Shown: piece by piece, positions 33,850-42,731 of the stretch
Layout of the letters: each line of letters begins with the position of its first letter
Position numbering within the stretch: position 1 is the first letter of the stretch
Assembly: GCF_018130165.1 (NCBI RefSeq)
Contig: NZ_JAFCLZ010000026.1
Coordinates: 54,224-118,223, forward strand
Source of the DNA: Bradyrhizobium sp. JYMT SZCCT0180
GTDB lineage: Bacteria > Pseudomonadota > Alphaproteobacteria > Rhizobiales > Xanthobacteraceae
Direction: 5' to 3'
Length of the DNA stretch: 64,000 nucleotides
Position numbers and translations under genes: made by a program
Notes under the pieces: model-generated
Databases searched by the model: none
Told to the model about the DNA's origin: nothing
The model's input: the letters and a program-made list of their open reading frames with translations, nothing else

Positions 33850-34156
33850 GACGGCCTCGCTTGATGGGGAGATTTAGGGGGTATCACCCTCGCGCTTAAG
33901 GAGCGGTGAATCCGGCATTGTCCAGGCCCTGCGCGGCTGCGACAACAAGGCCCGCAATACTACGCGCATTTTATCAACTGGCTTAATTCCGCGTTTACTC
34001 TGAGTGAGAACAGCGAGTTCCCCCCGGTTTTGCGCAATCGAATTAACTGCGCCGCAATGGTCGGGTTTTAGGGTGGCGTCATGGTCACGGTGCTGAGAAC
34101 GCCGGCGAGACCAAATGATAGTTCGACCAGCCACGTGTACACAGGAGTTATCTATT
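33850..34156. other. Divergent region between the desaturase gene and flp
   Basis: No gene is seen. TTAA-TTCCGCG-TTTA at 33983-33997 is a CtrA-type box with one mismatch, about 160 bases before flp. The promoter of flp should lie in the second half, but no single match stands out. Confidence 0.45.
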
Positions 34157-34321
34157 ATGAAGAATCTCGTTTCGCGTTTCGTCAAGGATGAGTCCGGCGC
34201 GACTGCCATCGAATACGGCCTGATTGCCGCCGGTATTGCGATCGCGATCATCACCGCCGTTCAGGGCGTCGGCGGCAAGCTGTCGACCAACTTCGGCACG
34301 ATCTCGACCTCGCTGAAATAA
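34157..34321 (+). CDS. flp: Flp family type IVb pilin
   Basis: This is the major pilin of the Tad pilus: 54 residues, with CAGGAG before the ATG at 34157. The short basic leader (MKNLVSRFVKDESG) ends at the prepilin peptidase site, before ATAIEYGLIAAGIAIAIITA, which holds the conserved Glu-Tyr pair. A short soluble tail follows (KLSTNFGTISTSLK). A hairpin downstream (34343-34375) probably limits read-through and gives more pilin than machinery. Confidence 0.95.
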   Translation: MKNLVSRFVKDESGATAIEYGLIAAGIAIAIITAVQGVGGKLSTNFGTISTSLK

Positions 34322-34342
34322 GCGATCGTCGCAATCTGCTTC

Positions 34343-34375
34343 AAAGGCCCCGGTCACCCGGGGCCTTTGTCGTTT
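34343..34375 (+). terminator. Hairpin terminator after flp
   Basis: A perfect 11-bp stem (AAAGGCCCCGG with CCGGGGCCTTT, loop of four) is followed by a poor T-run (TTGTCGTTT). It is likely a partial terminator. Confidence 0.65.
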
Positions 34376-34538
34376 GCGGGACTGGGGTCGTTTTCGAGAC
34401 CCGGGGTTTTTGCGGGGGCCGTCTCGTGCAGGCCGTTTTCCGATTGTTCACTTCTCGTCGATAGGTTTGCCGGATGCTGGAACGTCTTCTTTCAGGTCTT
34501 CCGGGCCTTCGCGTTGGCAGCACGGGCTGTGTGAATCC

Positions 34539-35063
34539 ATGATCCTCGATATTGCCCGCCTCATGCTGTTTCCGGCCCTGATGGCATTCGCGGCCGCGAG
34601 CGACCTTTTCACCATGACGATTTCGAACCGGATATCGCTGGCCCTGGTGGCCGGCTTTCTGGTTCTGGCGCCGCTGGGCGGAATGGGCCTGCACGATTTC
34701 CTGATGCATCTCGGCGCCGGCGCCACCGTCCTCGTCGTGGCCTTTGGCTGTTTCGCGATGGGCTGGGTCGGCGGCGGCGACGCCAAGGTCGCGGCCGGGG
34801 TGGCGCTCTGGTTCGGCTTCGAGCACCTGCTCAACTATCTGCTCTATGCCTCGCTGCTCGGCGGCGCCCTGACGCTGCTGCTGCTCTATGCCAGGCAATG
34901 GCCGCTCCCCCGGCCGCTCACGGGCCAGGCCTGGCTGCTCCGCCTCCACGACAAGCAGACCGGAATCCCCTACGGCATCGCGCTCGCGATCGGCGCGTTG
35001 ATGGTCTATCCGGAGACCGAGTGGATCAAGTCGATCGACGTCACGCACCTCGCAATGCGTTGA
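34539..35063 (+). CDS. cpaA: Prepilin peptidase CpaA/TadV
   Basis: This aspartate membrane protease cuts the Flp prepilin and pseudopilins. It has 174 residues from the ATG at 34539; the frame is open to 34374 but that part crosses the flp terminator. Both catalytic aspartates are visible: AFAAASDLFTMTISNRI and the GxGD-like GWVGGGDAKVAAG. Six hydrophobic segments are present. It is the second gene of the plus-strand pilus block. Confidence 0.93.
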   Translation: MILDIARLMLFPALMAFAAASDLFTMTISNRISLALVAGFLVLAPLGGMGLHDFLMHLGAGATVLVVAFGCFAMGWVGGGDAKVAAGVALWFGFEHLLNYLLYASLLGGALTLLLLYARQWPLPRPLTGQAWLLRLHDKQTGIPYGIALAIGALMVYPETEWIKSIDVTHLAMR

Positions 35064-35190
35064 TCCTTCGAACGGTAACGCACCGTTAAGGCAATTTACT
35101 CACGCCTCATTAACCATGCTTTGACGAATAGCTGGTCAACTCCCATCACGGCGACGGAAGCGTCGCGGCGTAATGTGGAAAGTGAAGCGT

Positions 35191-35520
35191 ATGAATACCG
35201 CTCGCATTGTCGTTTTGACCATCGCCATCGGCGCTGGCGGCATTGCCCCATATCCGGCCAGCGGATCCGCCGCGCCGGATCCGGTCGCGGAGCTGCAGAC
35301 CACCGGTATTCTGGTCGCCAAGGGCGACATCGGCCTCGGCCAGTCGCTCAAGGCTGAGAATGCGCAATGGCAGACCTGGCCGGCCGCGACCGCCAGCGGC
35401 AGTTTCATCAGCAGGGCCAACAAGGCCGGAAACAAGACAGACGACCAGCCCAACCGGCGCGGCGACAGCATCAGCCTCGTCAGATACGGCGTGGCCAGCC
35501 AGCAGTCGGTGCAGACGTGA
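35191..35520 (+). pseudogene. Truncated cpaB remnant
   Basis: This 109-codon frame is homologous to the start of the full cpaB on the other strand (31008-31823). It shares NTARIVVL, the SAF domain core VAKGDIGLGQSLKAENAQWQ and SGSFI. After residue 75 it jumps to RRGDSISLVRYGVASQQSV, which looks like the normal C-terminal end of a CpaB protein, so about 150 central codons are missing in frame. The anchor is also altered (AAY became APY). A good ribosome site remains, so a short protein may still be made. It lies in the usual cpaB place before cpaC. Confidence 0.8.
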
Positions 35521-35537
35521 CCGAAAGGACGCTCGTT

Positions 35538-37022
35538 ATGAAGTGCAGGGGAAATCAGCCGATGCTGCGGACGTTTATCGTCCGTGCCCTGTCGTTTTCG
35601 GCGGTCGCAGCACTGACGCTCAATCCGGCCCTGACCCCGGTCAAGGCAAGCGACTATCGCGCCGCGGCGCCGGTCGCCATGGACGGGCAGATGAACGCGC
35701 GCGCGGTTTCGCTCGGGATCGGAAAGTCGATCGTGATCGACCTGCCGCGCGACATCAAGGACGTGCTGGTCGCCGATCCGAAGATCGCCAACGCCGTCGT
35801 CCGTTCCGCCCAGCGCGCCTACATCATCGGCGCGGCGGTGGGCCAGACCAACATCGTATTCTTCGATTCGGCGGGCCAGCAGATCGCGGCCTATGACATC
35901 GCGGTCACGCGCGACCTCAACGGCGTGCGTGCGGCGCTGAAGCAGACGCTGCCGAACTCGGACATCCGTATCGACGGCGTCGGCGACGGCGTGGTGCTGA
36001 CCGGCACGGCGGCAAGCCCGATCGACGCGCAGCAGGCCTTCGATCTGGCCTCCCGCCTCGCCGGTGGCACGGACAAGGTCGTCAATTCGATCGCCGTCCG
36101 CGGCCGCGACCAGGTGATGCTGAAGGTGACGGTTGCCGAAGTCGCGCGCAACATCATCAAGCAGATGGGCATCGACCTCACGGCCAGCATGACCTACGGC
36201 ACGGCGGTGGTGAACTTCAGCAACGCCAACCCGTTCACCGCCTATGGCCGTCCGCTGGTCCCAGGCAACGTCGCATCGGGAACGTTCGGCGGCGGCAACG
36301 TCCCGTCGGTGACGGCTACCCTTCGCGCCATGGAAAGCGCCGGCGTGGTGCGGACACTGGCCGAACCCAATTTGACCGCTATTTCCGGTGAGTCCGCCAC
36401 CTTCATCGCCGGCGGCGAGTTTCCGGTTCCCGCAGGCTATTCCTGCGACCCGGTCACGCGCGTTTGTACGACCCAGATCCAGTTCAAGAAGTTCGGCATT
36501 TCGCTCAATTTCACGCCGGTCGTGCTGACCGAAGGCCGCATCAGCCTGCGCGTGATGACCGAAGTATCCGAACTGTCCAACGACAACTCGATCACGTTGA
36601 CCCAGTCGCTCAGCTCCGCGGGCACCAACTCGCTGACCATTCCCTCGATCAAGACCCGCCGCGCGGAGACGACGCTGGAAATCCCGTCGGGCGGCGCGAT
36701 GGCGATGGCCGGCCTGATCCAGGAGCAGACCAAGCAGGCCATCAATGGCTTCCCGGGTCTGGCGCAATTGCCGGTGCTCGGCACGCTGTTCCGCAGCCGC
36801 GACTTCGTCAACAGCCAGACCGAGCTGATGGTCCTGGTCACCCCCTACGTGGTTCGCGCGGTGGCGCAGAAGGATCTCTCGCGCCCCGATGACGGGTTCG
36901 CCAACGCTTCCGATCCGCAGACCGATCTGCTCGGCAGCATCAATCGCGTCTACGGCGTTCCGGGCCGCAGCAATGAGCCGGGACGGAAATATCGCGGCAC
37001 CTACGGCTTTATTACGGACTGA
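35538..37022 (+). CDS. cpaC: Outer membrane secretin CpaC
   Basis: This is the outer membrane channel for the Flp pilus. It has 494 residues from the ATG at 35538 (AAGGA upstream) and a signal peptide (LRTFIVRALSFSAVAALTL). The N-terminal BON-type domains include VSLGIGKSIVIDLPRDIKDV and VVLTGTAASPIDAQQAF. The secretin domain has VRTLAEPNLTAISGESATFI, AGGEFPVP and the end motif LPVLGTLFRSRDFVNSQTEL, MVLVTPYVV. The frame extends back to 35367 inside the cpaB remnant. Confidence 0.95.
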   Translation: MKCRGNQPMLRTFIVRALSFSAVAALTLNPALTPVKASDYRAAAPVAMDGQMNARAVSLGIGKSIVIDLPRDIKDVLVADPKIANAVVRSAQRAYIIGAAVGQTNIVFFDSAGQQIAAYDIAVTRDLNGVRAALKQTLPNSDIRIDGVGDGVVLTGTAASPIDAQQAFDLASRLAGGTDKVVNSIAVRGRDQVMLKVTVAEVARNIIKQMGIDLTASMTYGTAVVNFSNANPFTAYGRPLVPGNVASGTFGGGNVPSVTATLRAMESAGVVRTLAEPNLTAISGESATFIAGGEFPVPAGYSCDPVTRVCTTQIQFKKFGISLNFTPVVLTEGRISLRVMTEVSELSNDNSITLTQSLSSAGTNSLTIPSIKTRRAETTLEIPSGGAMAMAGLIQEQTKQAINGFPGLAQLPVLGTLFRSRDFVNSQTELMVLVTPYVVRAVAQKDLSRPDDGFANASDPQTDLLGSINRVYGVPGRSNEPGRKYRGTYGFITD

Positions 37023-37031
37023 GGCGGGACG

Positions 37032-37781
37032 ATGACACGACAAAGCACATCCGCATTAACCGCCGACCGCAAGCGCGCTCTCCGACTCGCGGGAGCGCTG
37101 ATCGGTCTTGCCGTGGTGCTGGGCGCCTGCAAGCACACCGACCCGGTGGCGACGGCAAGCGTGCCGGACGATTATCGCCTGCGCCATCCGATCGCGATTC
37201 AGGAAGCCGATCGCACGGTGATCGTATTCGTCGGCCGTGGCCGCGGCGGAATTTCCGCGAACCAGCGCTCCGATGTGATGGGAATGGCGCAGACCTGGCT
37301 CAAGGAGGGCACCGGCGGCATCACCATCGACATGCCCACCGATACGCCGAACGCGCGCGCTGCCAGCGAATCATTGCGCGAGATCCAGGCGACGTTCGCC
37401 GCTGCCGGCGTCCCGCCGCGCGCGGTCGCCATACGCCAGTACCGTCCCGAGGATCCGAGGCACATGGCGGCGATCCGGCTGACCTATCCGAAGATCTCGG
37501 CCACCGCCGGCCCCTGCGGCCTGTGGCCCGACGACCTCGGACCGTCCGTCAACAACAGGGGCTATTTCGAAAACAAGCCCTATTACAATCTCGGTTGCTC
37601 CAATCAGCGCAATCTTGCCGCGATGGTCGATAATCCGTCGGATCTCGTGCAGCCGCGTGAGGAGACACCCGCCTATACGCCGCGGCGCAACATCGCCTTC
37701 GACAAATATCGCAAGGGTACGTCAACCACGACCGTTTATCCCGAAGCCGACAAGGCCAAACTCAGCGATACAGGCAAATGA
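37032..37781 (+). CDS. cpaD: Pilus assembly lipoprotein CpaD
   Basis: This 249-residue protein has a lipoprotein signal (RLAGALIGLAVVLGAC; lipobox LGAC). The CpaD domain reads RHPIAIQEADRTVIVFVGRG, GITIDMPTDTPN, CGLWPDDLGPSVNNRGYFEN and YYNLGCSNQRNLAAMVDNPS. It is thought to help the secretin reach or stay in the outer membrane. A clear ribosome site, GAGGCGGGACG, precedes it, and it overlaps cpaE by four bases. Confidence 0.94.
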   Translation: MTRQSTSALTADRKRALRLAGALIGLAVVLGACKHTDPVATASVPDDYRLRHPIAIQEADRTVIVFVGRGRGGISANQRSDVMGMAQTWLKEGTGGITIDMPTDTPNARAASESLREIQATFAAAGVPPRAVAIRQYRPEDPRHMAAIRLTYPKISATAGPCGLWPDDLGPSVNNRGYFENKPYYNLGCSNQRNLAAMVDNPSDLVQPREETPAYTPRRNIAFDKYRKGTSTTTVYPEADKAKLSDTGK

Positions 37782-39049
37782 TCAGCTACTCGCGCCAGAC
37801 CCCCGAACAGCAGCCGGACGGCCCGCCGCCGTCGACGGAAGATCATATCGCGCCGGCGCCGCGGGTGTCCGTCCAGGCGTTCTGCGAGACGGTGGAAACC
37901 GCTGCCGCCGTGCAGTCGGCCGGCGAAGACCGCCGCCTCGGCAAGGCTCATTTGAAGATCCAGATGGGCGGCATGGCCGCGGCCATCGAGGCCTATCGCT
38001 CCGCGCCGACACCGAACGTGATCATCCTGGAAACCGAGGGCCGCAACGATATCCTGCTCGGCCTCGATCAGCTGGCCACCGTGTGCGACGCCGGAACGCG
38101 CGTGATCGTGATCGGCCGCATCAACGACGTCACGCTGTACCGCGAGCTGGTGCGCCGCGGCGTCAGCGACTATGTCATCGCCCCGGTCACCGCCATCGAC
38201 GTCGTCCGCTCGGTATGCAACCTGTTCTCGGCGCCCGAAGCCAAGGCGGTCGGCCGCATCATTGCCGTGGTCGGCGCCAAGGGAGGCGTCGGCTCGTCCA
38301 CCGTCGCGCATAACGTCGCTTGGGCGATCGCCCGCGATCTGGCGCTGGATTCGGTGGTCGCCGATCTCGACCTTGCCTTCGGCACCGCCGGCCTCGACTA
38401 CAACCAGGACCCGCCGCAGGGCATCGCCGACGCGGTGTTCTCGCCCGACCGGGTCGATACCGCCTTCATCGACCGCCTGCTGTCGAAATGTACCGACCAT
38501 CTCAGCCTGCTCGCGGCGCCGGCGACGCTCGACCGGGTCTATGATTTCGGCGCTGACGCTTTCGATGCGATCTTCGACACGCTTCGCACCACGATGCCCT
38601 GCATCGTGCTCGACGTCCCCCATCAGTGGTCGGGATGGACCAAGCGCGCGCTGATCGCAGCCGACGATATTCTGATCGTGGCGGCGCCCGATCTGGCCAA
38701 TCTGCGCAACACCAAGAACATCTACGACCTCTTGAAGGCGTCGCGGCCGAACGACCGCGCGCCGCTCTACTGCCTCAACCAGGTCGGCATTCCGAAGCGC
38801 CCCGAGATCCCGGCCAGCGAGTTCGCCAAGGCCATCGAGAGCCAGCCGATCGCCACGATCCCGTTCGAGCCGCAGATGTTCGGCTCGGCCGCCAACAACG
38901 GCCAGATGATTGCGGAAATCTCCGCCAATCACCGGACCACCGAGATGTTCCTGCAGATTGCGCAGCGGTTGACAGGCCGCGGCGAGACCAAGAAGCCGAA
39001 GGGGTCGTTCCTGTCGCCCCTGATCGAGAAGTTGCGGGCCAAGAAGTAA
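37778..39049 (+). CDS. cpaE: Pilus assembly ATPase CpaE (MinD/ParA-like)
   Basis: CpaE positions the Tad pilus machine at the cell pole. The 423 residues have an N-terminal receiver-like domain (about 40-150, with NVIILETEGRND in place of the phospho-acceptor strand) and a ParA/MinD ATPase domain from about 160. The deviant Walker A is VVGAKGGVGSSTVAHNVAWA, and then come DLDLAFGTAGLDYNQDPPQG, and APDLANLRNTKNIYDLL. ATG overlaps the cpaD stop (ATGA). Confidence 0.94.
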   Translation: MISYSRQTPEQQPDGPPPSTEDHIAPAPRVSVQAFCETVETAAAVQSAGEDRRLGKAHLKIQMGGMAAAIEAYRSAPTPNVIILETEGRNDILLGLDQLATVCDAGTRVIVIGRINDVTLYRELVRRGVSDYVIAPVTAIDVVRSVCNLFSAPEAKAVGRIIAVVGAKGGVGSSTVAHNVAWAIARDLALDSVVADLDLAFGTAGLDYNQDPPQGIADAVFSPDRVDTAFIDRLLSKCTDHLSLLAAPATLDRVYDFGADAFDAIFDTLRTTMPCIVLDVPHQWSGWTKRALIAADDILIVAAPDLANLRNTKNIYDLLKASRPNDRAPLYCLNQVGIPKRPEIPASEFAKAIESQPIATIPFEPQMFGSAANNGQMIAEISANHRTTEMFLQIAQRLTGRGETKKPKGSFLSPLIEKLRAKK

Positions 39050-39071
39050 GCCGTCCGCGTGGAGTACGATC

Positions 39072-40541
39072 GTGTTTGGTAAGCGTAGCGGAGACAACGA
39101 CACGCGGGCGCCGAAGCCCGCCATTCACGCGCCGGAGCCCTCCGGCATGGCGGCCGTTTCGCGCGAAATAGCCGCGCCGACCGTCTCTTCACCGCCGATC
39201 GCGCCCTCAAAACCGCCGCCGGCGCCCGCCATGGAAGCGCGGCGCTCCGACAATTATTACCAGGTCAAGGCCACGATCTTCGGCGCCCTGATCGAAGCGA
39301 TCGATCTTGCCCAGCTCGCCAAACTCGACGGCGAGTCGGCGCGCGAGGAAATCCGCGACATCGTCAACGAGATCATCGCGATCAAGAACATCGTGATGTC
39401 GATTGCCGAGCAGGAAGAACTGCTCGACGACATCTGCAACGACGTGCTGGGTTACGGTCCGCTGGAACCGCTATTGTCGCGCGACGACATCGCCGACATC
39501 ATGGTCAATGGCGCCGGCACGGTGTTCATCGAAGTCGCCGGCAAGATCCAGAAGACCGGCATCCGGTTTCGCGACAACCAGCAGCTGCTCAACATCTGCC
39601 AGCGCATCGTCAGCCAGGTCGGCCGGCGCGTCGACGAATCCTCGCCGATCTGCGACGCGCGTCTCGCCGACGGCTCCCGCGTCAACGCCATTGTGCCGCC
39701 GCTGGCGATCGACGGGCCCGCGCTCACCATCCGCAAATTCAAAAAGGACAAGCTGACCCTCGAGCAGCTGGTCAAGTTCGGCGCGATCTCGCCGGAAGGC
39801 GCGGAAATCCTCCAGATCATCGGCCGCGTCCGCTGCAACGTGCTGATCTCCGGCGGCACCGGCTCCGGAAAGACCACGCTCCTGAACTGCCTGACCCAGT
39901 TCATCGAGCATGACGAGCGCGTCATCACCTGCGAAGACGCCGCCGAGCTCCAGCTGCAGCAACCGCACGTGGTGCGGCTCGAAACCCGGCCGCCCAACAT
40001 CGAAGGCGAAGGCCAGGTCACGATGCGCGAACTGGTCCGCAACTGCCTGCGTATGCGGCCCGAACGCATCATCGTCGGCGAAGTCCGCGGACCCGAGGCG
40101 TTCGACCTGCTGCAGGCGATGAACACCGGCCATGACGGCTCGATGGGAACGCTGCACGCCAACAACCCGCGCGAAGCCATGTCGCGCTGCGAATCGATGA
40201 TCACGATGGGTGGATTTTCGCTGCCGTCCCGCACCATTCGCGAGATGATCTGCGCCTCGATCGACGTCATCGTGCAGGCCGCGCGTCTGCGCGACGGTTC
40301 GCGGCGCATCACCCACATCACCGAAGTGATGGGCATGGAAGGCGATACCATCATCACCCAGGACCTGTTTGTGTATGACCTGATCGGCGAAGACGCCAAC
40401 GGCAAGATCATCGGCAAGCATCGCTCGACCGGCATCGGACGCCCGCGGTTCTGGGAACGCGCACGATATTATGGCGAGGAGAAGCGTCTCGCGGCCGCGC
40501 TCGATGCCGCCGAAGTCACTGCTGAACCCGGAGCACGCTGA
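39072..40541 (+). CDS. cpaF: Pilus assembly ATPase CpaF (TadA)
   Basis: This hexameric secretion ATPase powers Flp pilus assembly. The 489 residues have a low-complexity N-terminal part (Pro/Ala/Ser, about 1-55), an N-terminal domain (NDVLGYGPLEPLLSRDDIAD), Walker A LISGGTGSGKTTLLN, Asp box ITCEDAAELQLQQPHVVRLE, Walker B-region RPERIIVGEVRGPEAFDLLQ, and the His box MNTGHDGSMGTLHANNPREA. It is complete and should be active. tadB starts inside its stop codon. Confidence 0.96.
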   Translation: MFGKRSGDNDTRAPKPAIHAPEPSGMAAVSREIAAPTVSSPPIAPSKPPPAPAMEARRSDNYYQVKATIFGALIEAIDLAQLAKLDGESAREEIRDIVNEIIAIKNIVMSIAEQEELLDDICNDVLGYGPLEPLLSRDDIADIMVNGAGTVFIEVAGKIQKTGIRFRDNQQLLNICQRIVSQVGRRVDESSPICDARLADGSRVNAIVPPLAIDGPALTIRKFKKDKLTLEQLVKFGAISPEGAEILQIIGRVRCNVLISGGTGSGKTTLLNCLTQFIEHDERVITCEDAAELQLQQPHVVRLETRPPNIEGEGQVTMRELVRNCLRMRPERIIVGEVRGPEAFDLLQAMNTGHDGSMGTLHANNPREAMSRCESMITMGGFSLPSRTIREMICASIDVIVQAARLRDGSRRITHITEVMGMEGDTIITQDLFVYDLIGEDANGKIIGKHRSTGIGRPRFWERARYYGEEKRLAAALDAAEVTAEPGAR

Positions 40542-41518
40542 TGTCCATGCAAGCGCTCGCGCTGGCCTTTCTCGCATTCACCGCGATCGGGGGCATCGCC
40601 TGGGTTTTCATCTATCCGATGCTGTCCGGCGAGAAGAAAGCGGAATCGCGCCGCGCCTCGATCGCGCGGTCCGAACCCGCGGCCGCGCGTCAGGCCGACA
40701 AGAGCCAGCGTTCACGCCGCGAACAGGTCGAGGGATCGCTGAAGGATCTCGAGTCGCGCCGGCTGAAGGAAAAATCCGTTCCCCTGAGCACCCGCATCAC
40801 CCAGGCCGGACTTTCCTGGTCGACGCAGAAATTCTGGATCATCTCCGGCGTCCTGGCCGCGGTCGCCGGCTTCGCCGCGCTCAGCGCCGGCGGCGGAGTT
40901 TTGGGCGCCGTCGGCATGGCCTTCGGCGCCGGCTTCGGGCTGCCGCGCTGGCTGCTGGGCTATCTCAAGAAAAAGCGCGAAAAGGCATTTCTGAAAGCGC
41001 TGCCGGACGCCGTCGACGTCATCGTCCGCGGCATCAAGGCCGGACTGCCGCTGTTCGAATCGATCAAGGTGGTCGCGGCCGACTCGCCGGAGCCGCTGAG
41101 GAGCGAGTTCCTGGCCATCATCGAGACCCAGACCATCGGCATGCCGCTCGGCGAAGCCTGCGCGCGCCTTTATGAAAGGATGCCGGTGCCGGAAGCCAAC
41201 TTCTTCGGCATCGTGATCGCGATTCAGCAGAAGTCGGGCGGCAACCTGTCGGAAGCGCTCGGCAACCTTTCGAAGGTGCTGCGCGACCGCAAGAAGATGG
41301 CGGAGAAAATTCAGGCGATGTCGATGGAAGCCAAGGCCTCCGCCGCCATCATCGGCTCTCTGCCGCCGGTCGTGATGGTGCTGGTCTGGATTACAACGCC
41401 CGACTACATCTCGCTGCTGTGGACCGACCGGCTCGGCCAATTCATGCTTGTGTGCTGCGTTGGCTGGATGACGATCGGCGTCCTCGTGATGAAGAAAATG
41501 ATCAACTTCGACTTCTGA
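40541..41518 (+). CDS. tadB: Pilus assembly inner membrane protein TadB
   Basis: This is one of two T2SSF-type platform proteins. The 325 residues have an N-terminal helix (LALAFLAFTAIGGIAWVFIY), a charged linker, a pair of helices around 105-145, and the GspF-like domain with LPDAVDVIVRGIKAGLPLFE and GGNLSEALGNLSKVLRDRKK. Two C-terminal helices close it. The start overlaps the cpaF stop by one base. Confidence 0.94.
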   Translation: MSMQALALAFLAFTAIGGIAWVFIYPMLSGEKKAESRRASIARSEPAAARQADKSQRSRREQVEGSLKDLESRRLKEKSVPLSTRITQAGLSWSTQKFWIISGVLAAVAGFAALSAGGGVLGAVGMAFGAGFGLPRWLLGYLKKKREKAFLKALPDAVDVIVRGIKAGLPLFESIKVVAADSPEPLRSEFLAIIETQTIGMPLGEACARLYERMPVPEANFFGIVIAIQQKSGGNLSEALGNLSKVLRDRKKMAEKIQAMSMEAKASAAIIGSLPPVVMVLVWITTPDYISLLWTDRLGQFMLVCCVGWMTIGVLVMKKMINFDF

Positions 41519-41527
41519 CGGTGTAGC

Positions 41528-42508
41528 ATGGTTGAGTTCCTCATAAACAAGATGCACGACGCCCGGTTCATGACCATGTTCCTGGCCGCCATTGCCGCGA
41601 CCCTGACCGCCTACACGCTGGTCACGCCGCTGTTTGCCGGCGAAGGCCTCGCCAAGCGCATGAAGGCGGTCGCCAGCGAGCGCGAACGGATCCGGCAGCG
41701 CGAGCGCGACCGTCTTGCAAAGACGGAAAAGGTATCGCTGCGCCAGAGCCCGAAGCAGCTGGTTTCCAAGGTGGTGGAAGACTTCAACCTGACCAAATGG
41801 CTGGCGCAGGAAGCCGCGCGCGACAAGCTGATCATGGCCGGCTACCGCGGCCACGCACCCTACGTCACGTTCCTGTTCGCCCGCGCGGTGGCGCCGCTGG
41901 TATGTCTCATTGGCGCGGTCCTCTACGTCTTCGTGATCACGCACATGGACAAATCGATGCCGGTCAAGATCGGCATCTGCCTCGGCGCGGCCTATTTCGG
42001 GCTGCAGGCGCCGATGCTGTTCCTGCAGAATGCGATCACCAAGCGCCAGCTTTCCATCAAACGCGCGTTCCCCGACGCGCTCGACCTGCTCTTGATCTGT
42101 ATCGAGTCCGGCATGTCGGTCGAAGTCGCCTTTCGCAAGGTCTCCGTCGAAATCGTCTCGCAATCGGTGGCGCTGTCGGAAGAATTCGCGCTGACCACGG
42201 CCGAACTGTCCTATCTGCAGGACCGCAAGGTGGCCTATGAGAACCTGGCGAAGCGTACCGGCCTCGACGGCGTCAAATCGGTCTGTCTGGCCTTGCAGCA
42301 GTCCGAACGCTACGGAACGCCGCTCGGCCAGAGCTTGCGCGTGATGGCACAGGAAAACCGCGACATGCGCATGACCGAGGCTGAGAAGAAGGCGGCCGCC
42401 TTGCCGCCGAAGCTGACCGTGCCGATGATCCTGTTCTTCCTGCCCTGCCTGTTCATCGTCATTCTCGGGCCGACCTACATCAAGCTGCAGACGACGCCGA
42501 TCCTCTAA
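41528..42508 (+). CDS. tadC: Pilus assembly inner membrane protein TadC
   Basis: This is the second T2SSF-type platform protein, 326 residues. N-terminal helix MFLAAIAATLTAYTLVTPLF, central helix pair, then the family domain FPDALDLLLICIESGMSVEV and RYGTPLGQSLRVMAQENRDM, with ILFFLPCLFIVILGP at the end. It starts nine bases after tadB. It is the last plus-strand gene of the pilus block; tadD converges on it. Confidence 0.94.
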   Translation: MVEFLINKMHDARFMTMFLAAIAATLTAYTLVTPLFAGEGLAKRMKAVASERERIRQRERDRLAKTEKVSLRQSPKQLVSKVVEDFNLTKWLAQEAARDKLIMAGYRGHAPYVTFLFARAVAPLVCLIGAVLYVFVITHMDKSMPVKIGICLGAAYFGLQAPMLFLQNAITKRQLSIKRAFPDALDLLLICIESGMSVEVAFRKVSVEIVSQSVALSEEFALTTAELSYLQDRKVAYENLAKRTGLDGVKSVCLALQQSERYGTPLGQSLRVMAQENRDMRMTEAEKKAAALPPKLTVPMILFFLPCLFIVILGPTYIKLQTTPIL

Positions 42509-42514
42509 GGCATC

Positions 42515-42541
42515 ATCGGTTCTGATTAAATCAGAGCCGAT
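42515..42541. repeat. Inverted repeat after tadC
   Basis: ATCGGTTCTGATT and AATCAGAGCCGAT pair over 13 positions with one wobble and a loop of one. It begins seven bases after the tadC stop. There is no T-run. The related repeat piece at 42622-42664 follows. Confidence 0.55.
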
Positions 42542-42731
42542 AGCTGCTTTGGCTTTGGTTTCTAGCGCAGATGGGCCTACGCAAGCGGCGTAAACTCGAT
42601 TGCTGTGCGAACCGGTATGCTCCCGGATCAAGTCCGAGGACATGCTTCGCTCGGAAGCGTTCTAGATCGGGATTGGTCCGCCGGAAAAATGTGGATTGAG
42701 CGGTCCGGCCGATCGACCCACCGCGCAGCTG

